Source: Chitinophagales bacterium (GTDB taxonomy: Bacteria > Bacteroidota > Bacteroidia > Chitinophagales > UBA2359). Taken from it: a DNA stretch of 64,000 nt. A model generated the notes under the pieces. That model was not told the origin of the DNA and did no database searches. It saw nothing but the letters and a program-made list of their open reading frames with translations. Positions 45,140-54,400 of this stretch are shown here, one piece after another. The stretch covers positions 372,001-436,000 of the forward strand of contig JACJXU010000001.1 in the NCBI GenBank assembly GCA_020636475.1, read 5' to 3'. A program made the position numbers and the translations under genes. Each line of letters starts with the position of its first letter. The first letter of the stretch is position 1.

Positions 45140-45931
45140 TTGTCGCTACTACAAAAAAATGTCGTTTTTATAAGCATAATGTGCCTTTTGTTGGAGGCGT
45201 GCAGTGTAGGTGTGTATCGAAGTTTTGATGCGGCACTGCGTCATCCGCAAAAAGTGGTGCAACTGAAGATAAGTTACAAAAAAATAGACAGTATTCCCGA
45301 GGCAATATTTTCCTTGCCGAATGTTCAGCACATTTATTTTTTTAAAAATCAACTCACGGAAATTCCGCCCGAAATAGGCAGACTAAAAACGCTAAAATCC
45401 TTAGTAGTTAGCTCCAACCAACTCACCGAAGTACCCGCCGAAATTGGCAATTTGCAACGATTGGAACGCTTATCGCTGTCGAACAATTACTTGAAAGAAC
45501 TGCCGCCCGAAATAGGAAAACTACAACGTCTCCACGAGTTGGAACTCCAAATGAACGATTTGCAGCAACTACCCGAAAGTTTGGGAAATTTGTCGCAATT
45601 GGCTTATGTGAATTTATCGAACAATGGCATCGAAAACTTGCCCGATAGTTTGCAAAATTGGCAAAATATAAAATTCGTTTACATCGGCAGGAACAATTTG
45701 CAGGAAATACCGCAGTGGATAGTGCAGTGGCAAAATTTGGTGGAATTAGACCTTCGCTTTAGTGGCAATGGCTTGCAAATTCCGGCGCAATTAGCACAAA
45801 TTCGCAGCTTGGAAAAACTCTATATTGATTACACCGCCATAGTCCCCAATAATCTGTTATTCTCAAATCCCCGCTTACAAATAATACAGACCAGTCCCAA
45901 TGAATTGATGGATTATGGGGGTGGGTATTAA
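45140..45931 (+). CDS. Leucine-rich-repeat lipoprotein
   Basis: It starts with TTG 45140, six bases after the amidotransferase stop. The signal ends in lipobox LLLEAC. The ~240-residue body is built of about eight bacterial LRR units (consensus LxxLxLxxNxLxxLPxxIGxLxx), for example LKSLVVSSNQLTEVPAEIGN and LERLSLSNNYLKELPPEIGK. It is probably on the periplasmic or outer face and binds a protein. Tight spacing suggests co-transcription with the ligase cluster; a shared function is not shown. Confidence 0.88.
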   Translation: MSLLQKNVVFISIMCLLLEACSVGVYRSFDAALRHPQKVVQLKISYKKIDSIPEAIFSLPNVQHIYFFKNQLTEIPPEIGRLKTLKSLVVSSNQLTEVPAEIGNLQRLERLSLSNNYLKELPPEIGKLQRLHELELQMNDLQQLPESLGNLSQLAYVNLSNNGIENLPDSLQNWQNIKFVYIGRNNLQEIPQWIVQWQNLVELDLRFSGNGLQIPAQLAQIRSLEKLYIDYTAIVPNNLLFSNPRLQIIQTSPNELMDYGGGY

Positions 45932-45967
45932 TGCATAATATTTTTTACATAAAAATTTTCAATTTAA

Positions 45968-45998
45968 TTGAAATAATACGTAAATTTATGTAAATTTG
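45968..45998 (+). promoter_or_regulatory. Promoter TTG-N20-TAAATTTG
   Basis: TTG at 45968-45970, a 20-base spacer and TAAATTTG at 45991-45998 fit the Bacteroidota promoter. It predicts a leader of about 55 bases for the T9SS gene at 46060. Confidence 0.65.
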
Positions 45999-46059
45999 TT
46001 TAGAAGACTCAAGTAGAAGATATTGAGTTGATTTTTTTAAACTATAAAAAGTTGGGATT

Positions 46060-47964
46060 ATGAAAAAAATTAGTATAAAAAAATGGAGTTATTTTTGGGT
46101 AATGATAGGGTCTTTTTTTATCCAAATAGATTCGCTAAACGCGCAATGTCCAAGTACACTTTCAATGTCTGTACAAATTACACAAATATCTTCCAATGCT
46201 GAATTAGTTGATTTTAACGGTACTTTAAATGACCTAACTTTAGAAGTAGCCGCTTTAGCTCCTGGAGAAATTGAGATGACGGTTTTGGTAAAAGATATCA
46301 ATTATGATGGCGGACCTACTCAACAATGGCCTCACGGATTATCATTTCAAGCAGGACCTAACTGGACGGCTGTAGCAGAAATTCCACCACCCGGCTTCGA
46401 GTTTTTTGATTCGGTAACGGGTATTTGTACCGGAGAAACCTATGGACCCGGTTATTTTTATGTAAATAGTACAGCAAGCAGCTATAATCCGAATTCTTTG
46501 AGTTGCGTAGAAGGACTCGCTTCCTCAAATCCTCCGGCAGACGATGGCGATCCGGGCAATAATTGGGGTATAGATCCCAATAATTTTCCAATAGATTTTG
46601 GTTTTAACTTAACGTACTGTCCGGCAAGTTTTGCCCCGCAGACATTTTCCGAAACCATCACATTTGTCATCACCGAAGACGGGCAATCAGGTGGTTGGGC
46701 AAAAGGAAGCGGTTGCGCACCTGTTACGGTTACTTTTACCATCGACATTACGAATGCTTATATCACTTGTAGTTGTGGCGAGCCTTCGCCGGATGTAATT
46801 TTGGGAAGTACACCACCTACGATTTGTGCTGGAAATGATTTTGATTTGGCTACGCTAAGTTATGTGGATAATTCGGGCTTAGGCGCAACACCTGTTTCGT
46901 ATTATGCTACCTTACCTGCCAATTCCGGAAATCAAATAAGTTCTGTGGTAAATCCCGAAACCACGACTACCTATTACGTACTTTTACAAGAGTCTGCTGC
47001 CGGATGTGCCGATATAATTGAAGTCACCATTCCTGTAACTGAACCGATAGCTATTTCCGCGCCAACTACCGCTTGTTTCAATGAACCAATTATACTGAGT
47101 TCTACCAATGGCATAGCAAATTGGTATGATGCCGACCCTAATGCAGGAGGTCTTATCGTTCATACAGGAGTAAGTTATTCTCCTACACCTACCGCTACGG
47201 GTACGTATCAATATTGGGCAACACTTGAAGGAGGTTTGTGTAATATAGCTGCTACTGCTGTAAGCGTTGATGTGTATGGCGATCCGCCAATTGTTTCTGA
47301 TGTAGCTTACTGTTTTAATGAAACGGCAACACCTCTAACTGCAATTGGTAATAATAACACAACTTTATTATGGTGGGAAGAATCGGTTGAAGGTACTGGA
47401 AGTTTTATTGCCCCAACGCCTAATACACAAATTGAAGGATTGTTTACTTACTATGTTTCGCAAGTAGAGAATGCTTGTGTTAGTGAGCCTGCCGAAATTA
47501 ATGTAATTGTAAATCCATATCAAGCGGAAATTCCTTACAACGGATTTGATGATGACTGTAATCCATTGACGTTAGATGATGACTTAGACCAAGATGGTTT
47601 TACTTTAGCAGATGATTGTGATGATAATAATGCCAATATTAATCCGAATGCCGTAGAAATTCCAGATAATATGGTAGATGAAGATTGTAATGGAGAAGAT
47701 TTGGTTCTGGCTATTCATGAAATAAATGAGTTAAAGGTTAAAGTATTTCCTAATCCGGTTAGCTCCACACTTGAGATTATTGTTCCCGAAAATGTTAATT
47801 ACAAAATAGAATTGTTTGATGTGCAAGGAAAATTAGTCCAAATTTATCGTAATAACAATAACATCATTTCGGTTGATAATTTGCCAGAGGGAATTTATCT
47901 TCTAAAATTAGAAGAATTAATTACTAAGGAGACTGTCTTAAAAAAAGTTGTAGTATCCAAATAG
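46060..47964 (+). CDS. T9SS-exported protein with Ig-like and MopE-type calcium motifs
   Basis: A 634-residue cargo protein. A signal peptide precedes NAQC. Residues about 25-250 are beta-rich with paired Cys. Two or three Ig-like repeats of the ICAGNDFDLATLSYVDNSG and CFNEPIILSSTNGIANWYDADP type follow. FDDDCNPLTLDDDLDQDGF, then DDCDDNNANINPNAVEIPDN, is a MopE/thrombospondin-3-like Asp-rich calcium-binding stretch. The end (VFPNPVSSTLEIIVPEN, DVQGKLVQIY, LPEGIYLLKLE) is a type A sorting domain. It is likely a surface adhesin-like protein. Confidence 0.87.
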   Translation: MKKISIKKWSYFWVMIGSFFIQIDSLNAQCPSTLSMSVQITQISSNAELVDFNGTLNDLTLEVAALAPGEIEMTVLVKDINYDGGPTQQWPHGLSFQAGPNWTAVAEIPPPGFEFFDSVTGICTGETYGPGYFYVNSTASSYNPNSLSCVEGLASSNPPADDGDPGNNWGIDPNNFPIDFGFNLTYCPASFAPQTFSETITFVITEDGQSGGWAKGSGCAPVTVTFTIDITNAYITCSCGEPSPDVILGSTPPTICAGNDFDLATLSYVDNSGLGATPVSYYATLPANSGNQISSVVNPETTTTYYVLLQESAAGCADIIEVTIPVTEPIAISAPTTACFNEPIILSSTNGIANWYDADPNAGGLIVHTGVSYSPTPTATGTYQYWATLEGGLCNIAATAVSVDVYGDPPIVSDVAYCFNETATPLTAIGNNNTTLLWWEESVEGTGSFIAPTPNTQIEGLFTYYVSQVENACVSEPAEINVIVNPYQAEIPYNGFDDDCNPLTLDDDLDQDGFTLADDCDDNNANINPNAVEIPDNMVDEDCNGEDLVLAIHEINELKVKVFPNPVSSTLEIIVPENVNYKIELFDVQGKLVQIYRNNNNIISVDNLPEGIYLLKLEELITKETVLKKVVVSK

Positions 47965-47967
47965 ATT

Positions 47968-48366
47968 TTGTTTTCAAATTTGCACAAAAACTACATACCC
48001 AACGCCAAAGACGATATAAACGCACTGTCATTTCTTGAAAGAAAAGATTTTGCTGAGTTAGAGGATATGGAAATTATGTGCCTTTTAACTTGGACGCAGG
48101 ATATGCACTGGGACGTTTCACATGGAATTGCCCAATATTTTTTGCCACGATTTGCGTATATTCAGCAGCAAATTATTGAAATACTACAATCAAATGACGC
48201 AGAATGGAAATTCAATGTTCTTGAATTTATCGTTAAAGGAAATGAAGAGAAAATAACTGTAACCGAACTGCACGATGTTATAAAAAACTTAGCTTTTACC
48301 CCAACATTATTTGAAGTTGAATGTGAGGTTGATGTTATAGCAAAAGAAATTTTAGCAAAGTTGTAA
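47968..48366 (+). CDS. DUF5071 family protein
   Basis: A 132-residue protein starting at TTG 47968, three bases after the T9SS stop. The pattern NYIPNAKDDINALSFL, then LLTWTQDMHWDVSHGIAQYFLP, fits DUF5071, small helical proteins of unknown function commonly seen near toxin/immunity or recently moved genes. It has no signal peptide and is probably cytoplasmic. Confidence 0.72.
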   Translation: MFSNLHKNYIPNAKDDINALSFLERKDFAELEDMEIMCLLTWTQDMHWDVSHGIAQYFLPRFAYIQQQIIEILQSNDAEWKFNVLEFIVKGNEEKITVTELHDVIKNLAFTPTLFEVECEVDVIAKEILAKL

Positions 48367-48591
48367 CTATTTGAAGTATGACTTTATGATTGTGTACTTC
48401 CCGTGACTTTGTGCGAAACTTTGCGTGACCAACTGCTGCACGAAGTTTCACCAAGTAATTCACGAAGTTCCACAAAGGGGAGAAGTTTTTAATCTTTGCG
48501 TTACCTTGTGCCAAACTTTGAGTTGTAAACTCCCCCAAAAATAGTGCGTTTTAACAGTAGAAAAACTCTTCGGCTACATTTAACAACTCCT
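48367..48591. other. Intergenic tract of REP-like words
   Basis: About 225 bases with scattered CTTTGTGCGAAACTTTGCGTG- and ACGAAGTTTCACC-type words that are partly inverse to each other (for example CACGAAG and CTTTGTG forms). Such words recur in Bacteroidota intergenic DNA. No gene is seen. Confidence 0.45.
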
Positions 48592-48825
48592 CTACCCTTC
48601 CAGCACTGCCACCACCGCAAACTTTTCAAACACCTTTTCGGTGTGCGGCGCGTCTGCCAGTTCTTCGGTAAGGTCTTGCCCCGCCCAATGCAAATAGTGT
48701 TGCCCGTTGCGCCACAGGCGGCTGTGCGTTACGTCATACACTTTACCCTTGTAGGCAATCCAAATTTCATCTTTGTCCGTACCATTGTACAACGCCAACT
48801 GCTGTTTGCTGATTGTTTTTTTCAT
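48592..48825 (-). CDS. Cytochrome b5-like haem/steroid-binding domain protein
   Basis: A 77-residue protein consisting of one cytochrome b5-fold domain: SKQQLALYNGTDKDEIWIAYKGKVYDVTHSRLWRNGQHY..HWAGQDLTEEL. His in VTHS and the HYLHWAG region could coordinate or line the haem pocket, though the canonical HPGG is replaced, as in MAPR-like domains. Soluble, no signal. Its first ~20 codons are duplicated at 49196-49280, on the other side of the repeat that lies upstream. Confidence 0.85.
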   Translation of the reverse strand: MKKTISKQQLALYNGTDKDEIWIAYKGKVYDVTHSRLWRNGQHYLHWAGQDLTEELADAPHTEKVFEKFAVVAVLEG

Positions 48826-48839
48826 AAATAATTTTCACA

Positions 48840-49153
48840 AATAATACTAAAATCAAATAGCTATTGCCTATTAGAAAAGGTAAAAATCTTTTTTCGCAGT
48901 ATAGCAGTTTTTGGGCGTTAGAAATTTTTGAAGCCTTGTAAAAAATTTAGCCCAAAAACGGCGGTTTTGCCCGAATAGGGCAAAAATACCTTGAAAAAAG
49001 TGTCCTTTCTTTTGCTTCGTTTTCTTTGGACAAGCAAAGAAAATGAAGATGCCCAAAGTATAGTTTTGTAACCAAAGTTGCGGGGCGAGTACTTACCCTT
49101 AATAATTCCTAAACCAATACGCAACCGCAACTTTCATACTGTTTTGGCATTAC
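48840..49153. repeat. Dispersed MITE-like repeat, copy 2
   Basis: About 314 bases, colinear with the inner part of copy 1 (18884-19195). The left end AATAATACTAAAATC and the inverse of the right end (TAATGCCAAAACAG) are related. Stem TTTTGCCC/GGGCAAAA (48965-48985) is conserved while its five-base loop differs from copy 1. In the larger stem around GCAGTTTT.GGGC/GCCC.AAAAC, a G-T pair of copy 1 is a T-A pair here. The left edge abuts the 85-bp duplicated cytochrome b5 segment. Confidence 0.75.
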
Positions 49154-49159
49154 TTTGCG

Positions 49160-49337
49160 ACTTCGCGTCTTTGCGTGAAAAATAATTTTATCAACTCCAA
49201 ATTTCACCTCTGTCCGTACCATTGTACAACGCCAACTGCTGTTTGCTAATAGTTTTTTCCATAAATATTGTCCACAAATATTTTACCATACACCTTATTC
49301 TCACTTCGCGCCTTTGCGTGAAAAATAATTTTATCAA
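49160..49337. repeat. Pair of 35-bp direct repeats upstream of the BamA-like gene end
   Basis: ACTTCGCG(T/C)CTTTGCGTG followed by AAAAATAATTTTATCAA occurs at 49160-49194 and again at 49303-49337, differing at one base. Between them lies the duplicated cytochrome b5 fragment. The arrangement suggests a segmental duplication or recombination event linked to repeat copy 2. Confidence 0.75.
49196..49280 (-). pseudogene. Duplicated 5' fragment of the cytochrome b5-like gene
   Basis: Eighty-five bases aligning without gaps to 48759-48843, with about ten differences. On the minus strand it reads MEKTISKQQLALYNGTDRGEI, the N-terminus of the cytochrome b5 protein, then loses similarity. It is not a gene by itself; it is the broken twin of the start of the intact gene across repeat copy 2. 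Confidence 0.85.
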
Positions 49338-50785
49338 TAATCCCACGTAAGATTTATCTGCAACGCAAAATGCGGCTCGCCCAGATGATTCCAATTATAC
49401 TCAAACCCAAATACCGAATCGTAAAAAGAAAACACCTCCAAACCCACACCATAACCCAAAAGTGTCGCATTGTCAAAAGGATTTTGCTCGCTGTAAAACC
49501 TGTTTTTCATCCGCGCCGTCTCCACCGAAGTTTTGAAAAACAACTGCAACGGAATATCCTGAAACTGCGCTTTTTTTACCCAAGGAAAGTTGTATTTCAC
49601 ATCTAAAAACTTGTACCTCAGTGCCGTGCGCAACATCGCAAACTGCTCTGCTTCGATAACATAATACTCGTAGCCACGCAAATAATCGCTCAAAAAACCC
49701 AAACGTCTTACATTAAAATACGGAATTTCTCGCGCCCACTGTTTGGCAAGTTTTACATTGACTGCCGCAAAAAAACGCTTCGATAAAGCTTTGTAATAAC
49801 TAAAATGCAAGTCGGTATTGAGCAAATTCAGGTCTTTGGAAAGCCCCAAACCTTCATAATTTATGGTAGTGCGAAACAAAAATCCTTGCGTGGGAAAAAC
49901 CTGAATATCGCGCTGGTCGTAGCTGAGTTTGTAGCGCAGCGAAGGATACAACTGCTGCGTTTCTTCTTCGGAAAAATAATGTGGATTTTCGGCAAGCACT
50001 TCGGGAACTACGGAGTTTTTGTTGATACTCAAGCGCAGTTGCTGCAAAAGATGCACTTCCTTGCGCCGCGTAATTTCGGTCTGAAAAAAAAGGCGTTGGT
50101 TGGTGTACTCGGGCAGCGTAAAAAACACCTCTTTGTTTTGCAAGGTATTTACACGCAGTTCTTTGTCCAAATAATAGCCAAAATTAATACGCAGTCCATA
50201 TATTTTTTTACTGTCGATAAAAGGAAAATCATAAATAAAATTTATTTTCCGATTGTAACCCAGCCGCACATTCAAACCAAAGGTTTCATTTAAGCCGCGC
50301 ACATTTTTTTGCAGCAAATAAAAGCCGTATTTTGTTCGCCGGAAATCGTGATTATACTCATTCCACCAGACATTAAAGTTTCGGTCAGCCAACTCGAATA
50401 CCGGAAAAAACAAGGTAAACCAGCGTTCTTTTACCGTAATAATGAAGTGTAGTTGCTGGGCGGTTTCCATTGGTTTGCTACTTATTTCTACTTCGTTGAA
50501 AAGCCCTAAGTTATAGACTTGGTTGCGGTTTTCTTCGAGTGTCGCGGCTAAGTTTTCTGCCAAAATAGTATCGCCTACGGCAAAATCCAATTCGCGAAAA
50601 ATAATGCGTGCTTTGGTTTTGGTATTTCCTTGCACTTCTATTTCGCTTATTATTAAAACATCTTCGGTTTGTGCATGAATAAATGATAGCGCGCAAGCGT
50701 GTAGCACACACAAGCCAAGAAAAAGGCGCAAATTTGCTGTAATTATATAGTTGTTAAATTTTATTTTCACGTATTTTAGCATCAA
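49334..50785 (-). CDS. BamA/TamA-like outer-membrane barrel protein (Omp85 family)
   Basis: A 483-residue protein with signal peptide (LGLCVLHACALSFIHAQ). One POTRA-like domain follows (about 40-115: VLIISEIEVQGNTKTKARIIFRELDFAVGDTI, NRNQVYNLGLFNEVEI). The rest is a 16-strand-like D15 barrel with alternating aromatic strands, ending LQINLTWDY with a terminal aromatic. It is shorter than BamA (five POTRAs), so it is probably an accessory Omp85 protein for outer-membrane assembly or translocation. The partner is unknown. The PH-domain gene is just upstream on the same strand. Confidence 0.85.
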   Translation of the reverse strand: MMLKYVKIKFNNYIITANLRLFLGLCVLHACALSFIHAQTEDVLIISEIEVQGNTKTKARIIFRELDFAVGDTILAENLAATLEENRNQVYNLGLFNEVEISSKPMETAQQLHFIITVKERWFTLFFPVFELADRNFNVWWNEYNHDFRRTKYGFYLLQKNVRGLNETFGLNVRLGYNRKINFIYDFPFIDSKKIYGLRINFGYYLDKELRVNTLQNKEVFFTLPEYTNQRLFFQTEITRRKEVHLLQQLRLSINKNSVVPEVLAENPHYFSEEETQQLYPSLRYKLSYDQRDIQVFPTQGFLFRTTINYEGLGLSKDLNLLNTDLHFSYYKALSKRFFAAVNVKLAKQWAREIPYFNVRRLGFLSDYLRGYEYYVIEAEQFAMLRTALRYKFLDVKYNFPWVKKAQFQDIPLQLFFKTSVETARMKNRFYSEQNPFDNATLLGYGVGLEVFSFYDSVFGFEYNWNHLGEPHFALQINLTWDY

Positions 50786-50794
50786 AAAGCGAGC

Positions 50795-51211
50795 CTACAT
50801 ATCAATTTCCCGCACGTGTTTTTGTTCCCGCAGTATTTCTACATAGCTTCTGATATCATTGCGCAGTTCGGGCGCGTCGGGTATGGCTTCTATTTGTAAG
50901 ATAGGAATATTCTTATCCGAAGTTGTCAGCACCAGATTTGCTAAGTTAAAAAAACGATACTGCAAAGGTTCTTCAATTTTGTAATCTTTTATGCGGTAGA
51001 GTTCTATTTCTTGTGTAATGCGCAACAACACGCCCGATTGCAAAAATAGGCGTTGATTGGTGAGGCTGTATTTTACAGACTCTACTTCGTACCACTTCCA
51101 CAAACCATAAAAAAGTGGCAATATCAACCAACAACCGATGGTACACAAAATATACGTTCCTATGTTTTTCCAATGAGAAGGCTTGCCTTCCCAAATAAGT
51201 TTTTCTTCCAT
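50795..51211 (-). CDS. Bacterial PH-domain (DUF304/YdbS-like) membrane protein
   Basis: I use ATG 51211 (MEEKLIWEGKPSHWKN), the usual start of this family; a longer frame adds 31 odd residues. Two hydrophobic helices (about 18-45) precede a PH-like beta-barrel: YSLTNQRLFLQSGVL, ELYRIKDYKIEEPL, LVLTTSDKNIPILQIEAI. The ~138-residue protein is probably an inner-membrane protein of unknown role. It ends nine bases before the BamA-like gene, so the two may be co-transcribed. Confidence 0.83.
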   Translation of the reverse strand: MEEKLIWEGKPSHWKNIGTYILCTIGCWLILPLFYGLWKWYEVESVKYSLTNQRLFLQSGVLLRITQEIELYRIKDYKIEEPLQYRFFNLANLVLTTSDKNIPILQIEAIPDAPELRNDIRSYVEILREQKHVREIDM

Positions 51212-51437
51212 AAATAAAAGAAACAAAAGTTTTCGGCTAAAATAACACCGTTTAGGCAGTAATATTTTATTTATACTAAAAAAATATTGCCACAACATAC
51301 ACAATAAATCACAATGAAATCTATCGTTAGTCCAACCTTTTTTGTAAAATATTAGTCAATTAGCATAAAAACACATTTTTAAATTCGTTTCAACGGTCAA
51401 ATTTGATTTTATCTGCTAAAAATAAAAGATAAACACT

Positions 51438-51445
51438 TAACTTTG
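51438..51445 (+). promoter_or_regulatory. Putative -7 box (TAACTTTG) of the PorU2-like gene
   Basis: TAACTTTG matches TAnnTTTG and lies 28 bases before ATG 51474. It is identical to the tRNA-Arg box. A TTTG at 51402-51405 is too far (32 bases) to be a normal -33 element. Confidence 0.5.
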
Positions 51446-51473
51446 CCAGTCAAAAACTAACCTTATTCAAGAA

Positions 51474-54400
51474 ATGATTAAATTACGTATTTTATTTACA
51501 TGGACATGTTTGCTCATGTCTTTTGGCGTGTTTGCCCAAAGCTACGGTTATGGAAACAACTGGATAGATTATGGGAACACTTATTATCAATTTGAAATTA
51601 AAGAAACCGGTGTATATCGTATTTCTTACAGCACTTTGCAATCAATGGGCATTCCTTTGGTGGGTGCCAATTTCAGATTGTATGGTCGTGGAGCAGAAGT
51701 CCCTATTTATGTATCTACTTCCGGCACATTTGGTGCTTCGGATTACATTGAGTTTTATGCCGAAGAAAATGACGGATATTTCGACACACAAATATTTGTC
51801 AGTCCTACCGACCACATGAATCCGTACAAGAGTTTGTTCACCAAAAAGTCGTCTTATTTTTTGACGGTAACGAATGGTCCGAACAAACGATATGTACAAT
51901 CCTTGGTGGACATTTCGGGAACGAATACACCGGAGCCTTATTTTTGGTATGAAAGCCTTTTATCCCTTTCCACACAATTTAACTATGGCGTGGGGCACAA
52001 AGACCCAACGGGCGTAATCAGTTATTTCGGGCTTTACGAAAAAGGCGAAGGAAGAGCATCGAGTACCATCAATACTGACCAGCCAACGCCTTTGCTAAGT
52101 ACTTTTGGCGTAAATACGCCTTATCGCTACACCGCAGGCAACCTCGAAGCCACCGTGAATATGCGTTTGGTGGGAACCAGCGAAGCTATTTTGGCAGTTC
52201 CCAATCACTTTTTCAAAGTAATAAGCAACAGCAAAACGTTCTACAACGGTTCGTCTTTTCGATATGATTTATCGAATGTAGCCTTCAACATGAACATTAG
52301 CGATATGAGCGATGCAACTTCGTTTTATATAGAGCCGCGCGATTCGGTGATGACGATTGCCAACACTAATTTTAATTTGGAAACCAATATACGCTTGTCG
52401 TATATCAAGGTTAAATACCCTCGTCAGTTTAATTTTGGCAATGCTACTTCGTTTGAGTTCACGATTGATGCTTCTACCGAAAAATACATAGAAATAAGCA
52501 ACTTTAATGGCGGAACGAGTCCTATTCTGTACGACAAAACCACCCAAAGAAGAATGACTCCCGTAGTGGAAAATGGCAAATATAAATTTAAAATTTCGCC
52601 TATTGCCGGAGCACCGAATGAACACAAAATGCTCATTTTAAACAGTAGCGAAATCAGCTATATTTCTTCCAGTGCCATTGCGCCTATGAACTTTACCAAC
52701 TATGCCAATACTGCCAACCAAGGAAATTATGTGATTATTACACACCCAAGTTTAGAGGCAGGTGCGGTTGATTATGTAAATCAATACAAACAATACCGTG
52801 AAAGTGCTTTAGGCGGCGGCTATGATGTAGTAGTAGTAAATATTGAAGAGTTGTACATGCAGTTTTCGCATGGTATTCGCAAGCATCCGCTATCTGTACG
52901 CAATTTTATAAATTACGCCATGGACAAATGGAGCGTAAAACCAACGCACGTACTGCTATTAGGCAAGTCCATAGAATACGATACGATGAATGAGTCGGAT
53001 AATGTGAACTTGAATAACTTTGAAAAATGCTTAATTCCTACTTGGGGGCATCAGCCTTCAGATGTTAGTTTGGCGGCACCGTCCAATTACGACTATCGCC
53101 CGCGTGTAGCCATCGGAAGAGTTCCTGCCAAAACGCCTGCCGAAGTTCGCGCTTATTTAGACAAACTAAAAGAATATGAAGCGTGGTTTGTTACAGATTG
53201 CAATGACCTCTCCGACCGCGAGTGGATGCAACGTGCTTTGCATATTGCCAAAGGATTTAATACCACCGAAATGAATAAATACTTGGAGGATTTAGATTCT
53301 TACACAGCACACCAAACGAGTACACCGGCAAGCATGGAAATTGTAAATACTTTCCAAGCCTCCAACTTAGGTGGTACAACTCCTTCACCACTATTCTCAA
53401 CTTACTTAACCCAAGGATTGGGCGTAATCAACTATTCTGGTCACGCAGGTGTACCTACTTCTGAATATTGGTCTTATACCGTAGGTCAATGCAGTCAATA
53501 CAACAATGAAGGAAAATATCCTATGATTATTTCCAACTCCTGCTTTATCGGGCAAATTCACCGTCAGAATGCTACTTCTATGGCAGAAAACTGGGTGCTT
53601 ACCGACAACAGAGGTTGTATAGGACTTTTGGCAACTATAGCCTTGAGTTTTCCCGACTATCTGCAACAATACACCGAAGTACTTTCCGAACATTTGTACA
53701 ATTCTCACTACGGCGAAACCATTGGTGAAGCAATGAAACATACTATTGAAGATATTTACACCCCGCCCACCAATCAGTACGGCGAAGGTGTAACCGTAAC
53801 AAGTCTTGAATTTACTTGGGCTGGCGACCCGGCTATTCGTCCTTATTCTTGGAAAAATCCTGAATATGTGCTGTCTAATGTATCCTCTTCTCCCAATCTG
53901 AACCAACCTACGGTAAATCTTTCTTGTGATGATATTGAAGTTTCTTTTACCTTAGAAAATTTGGGTAAAGTAAGCGGCGATGTAACTATTACCATCACCC
54001 GCGTATTGCCTGATGGTACTGAAATGGTAGAAATAAACCAAACCGTAGCAACACCCGACCGTAGCAAAAACTACACTTTCTCACTACCGCCTCGCTTAGA
54101 TGTAGGTCTTGGCTCAAACGATTTTATTATTGAAATAAACGCCGGACAAACTGTTACCGAAGATTGCTATAACAACAATACCTTTACGTACAGCAATGTA
54201 AATATTGCCAGTGGCGGCGGAAGTACCGTAAACGTACAAATTCAAAACTTAGACAATACCTATTGCGAAGATGATGGCGATATAACGCTTCAAGCAAATG
54301 TAAGCGGCGGAACATTTACCGTAAATGGTCAAACAGCTACTAAATTTAAACCAAGCACCTTAGGTCCCGGCGATTATACCGTAACTTATACCTACGATGA

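Noticed and set aside
49191..49394. 67-codon minus-strand frame starting like a cytochrome b5 protein
   Set aside because: Only the 85-bp duplicated fragment is similar; the frame otherwise runs through unrelated DNA, so it is a gene fragment.
49805..50293. 162-codon plus-strand frame
   Set aside because: Antisense to the BamA-like barrel; low-complexity composition and no domain.
53406..53906. 166-codon minus-strand frame
   Set aside because: Antisense to the C25 catalytic domain of the PorU2-like gene.
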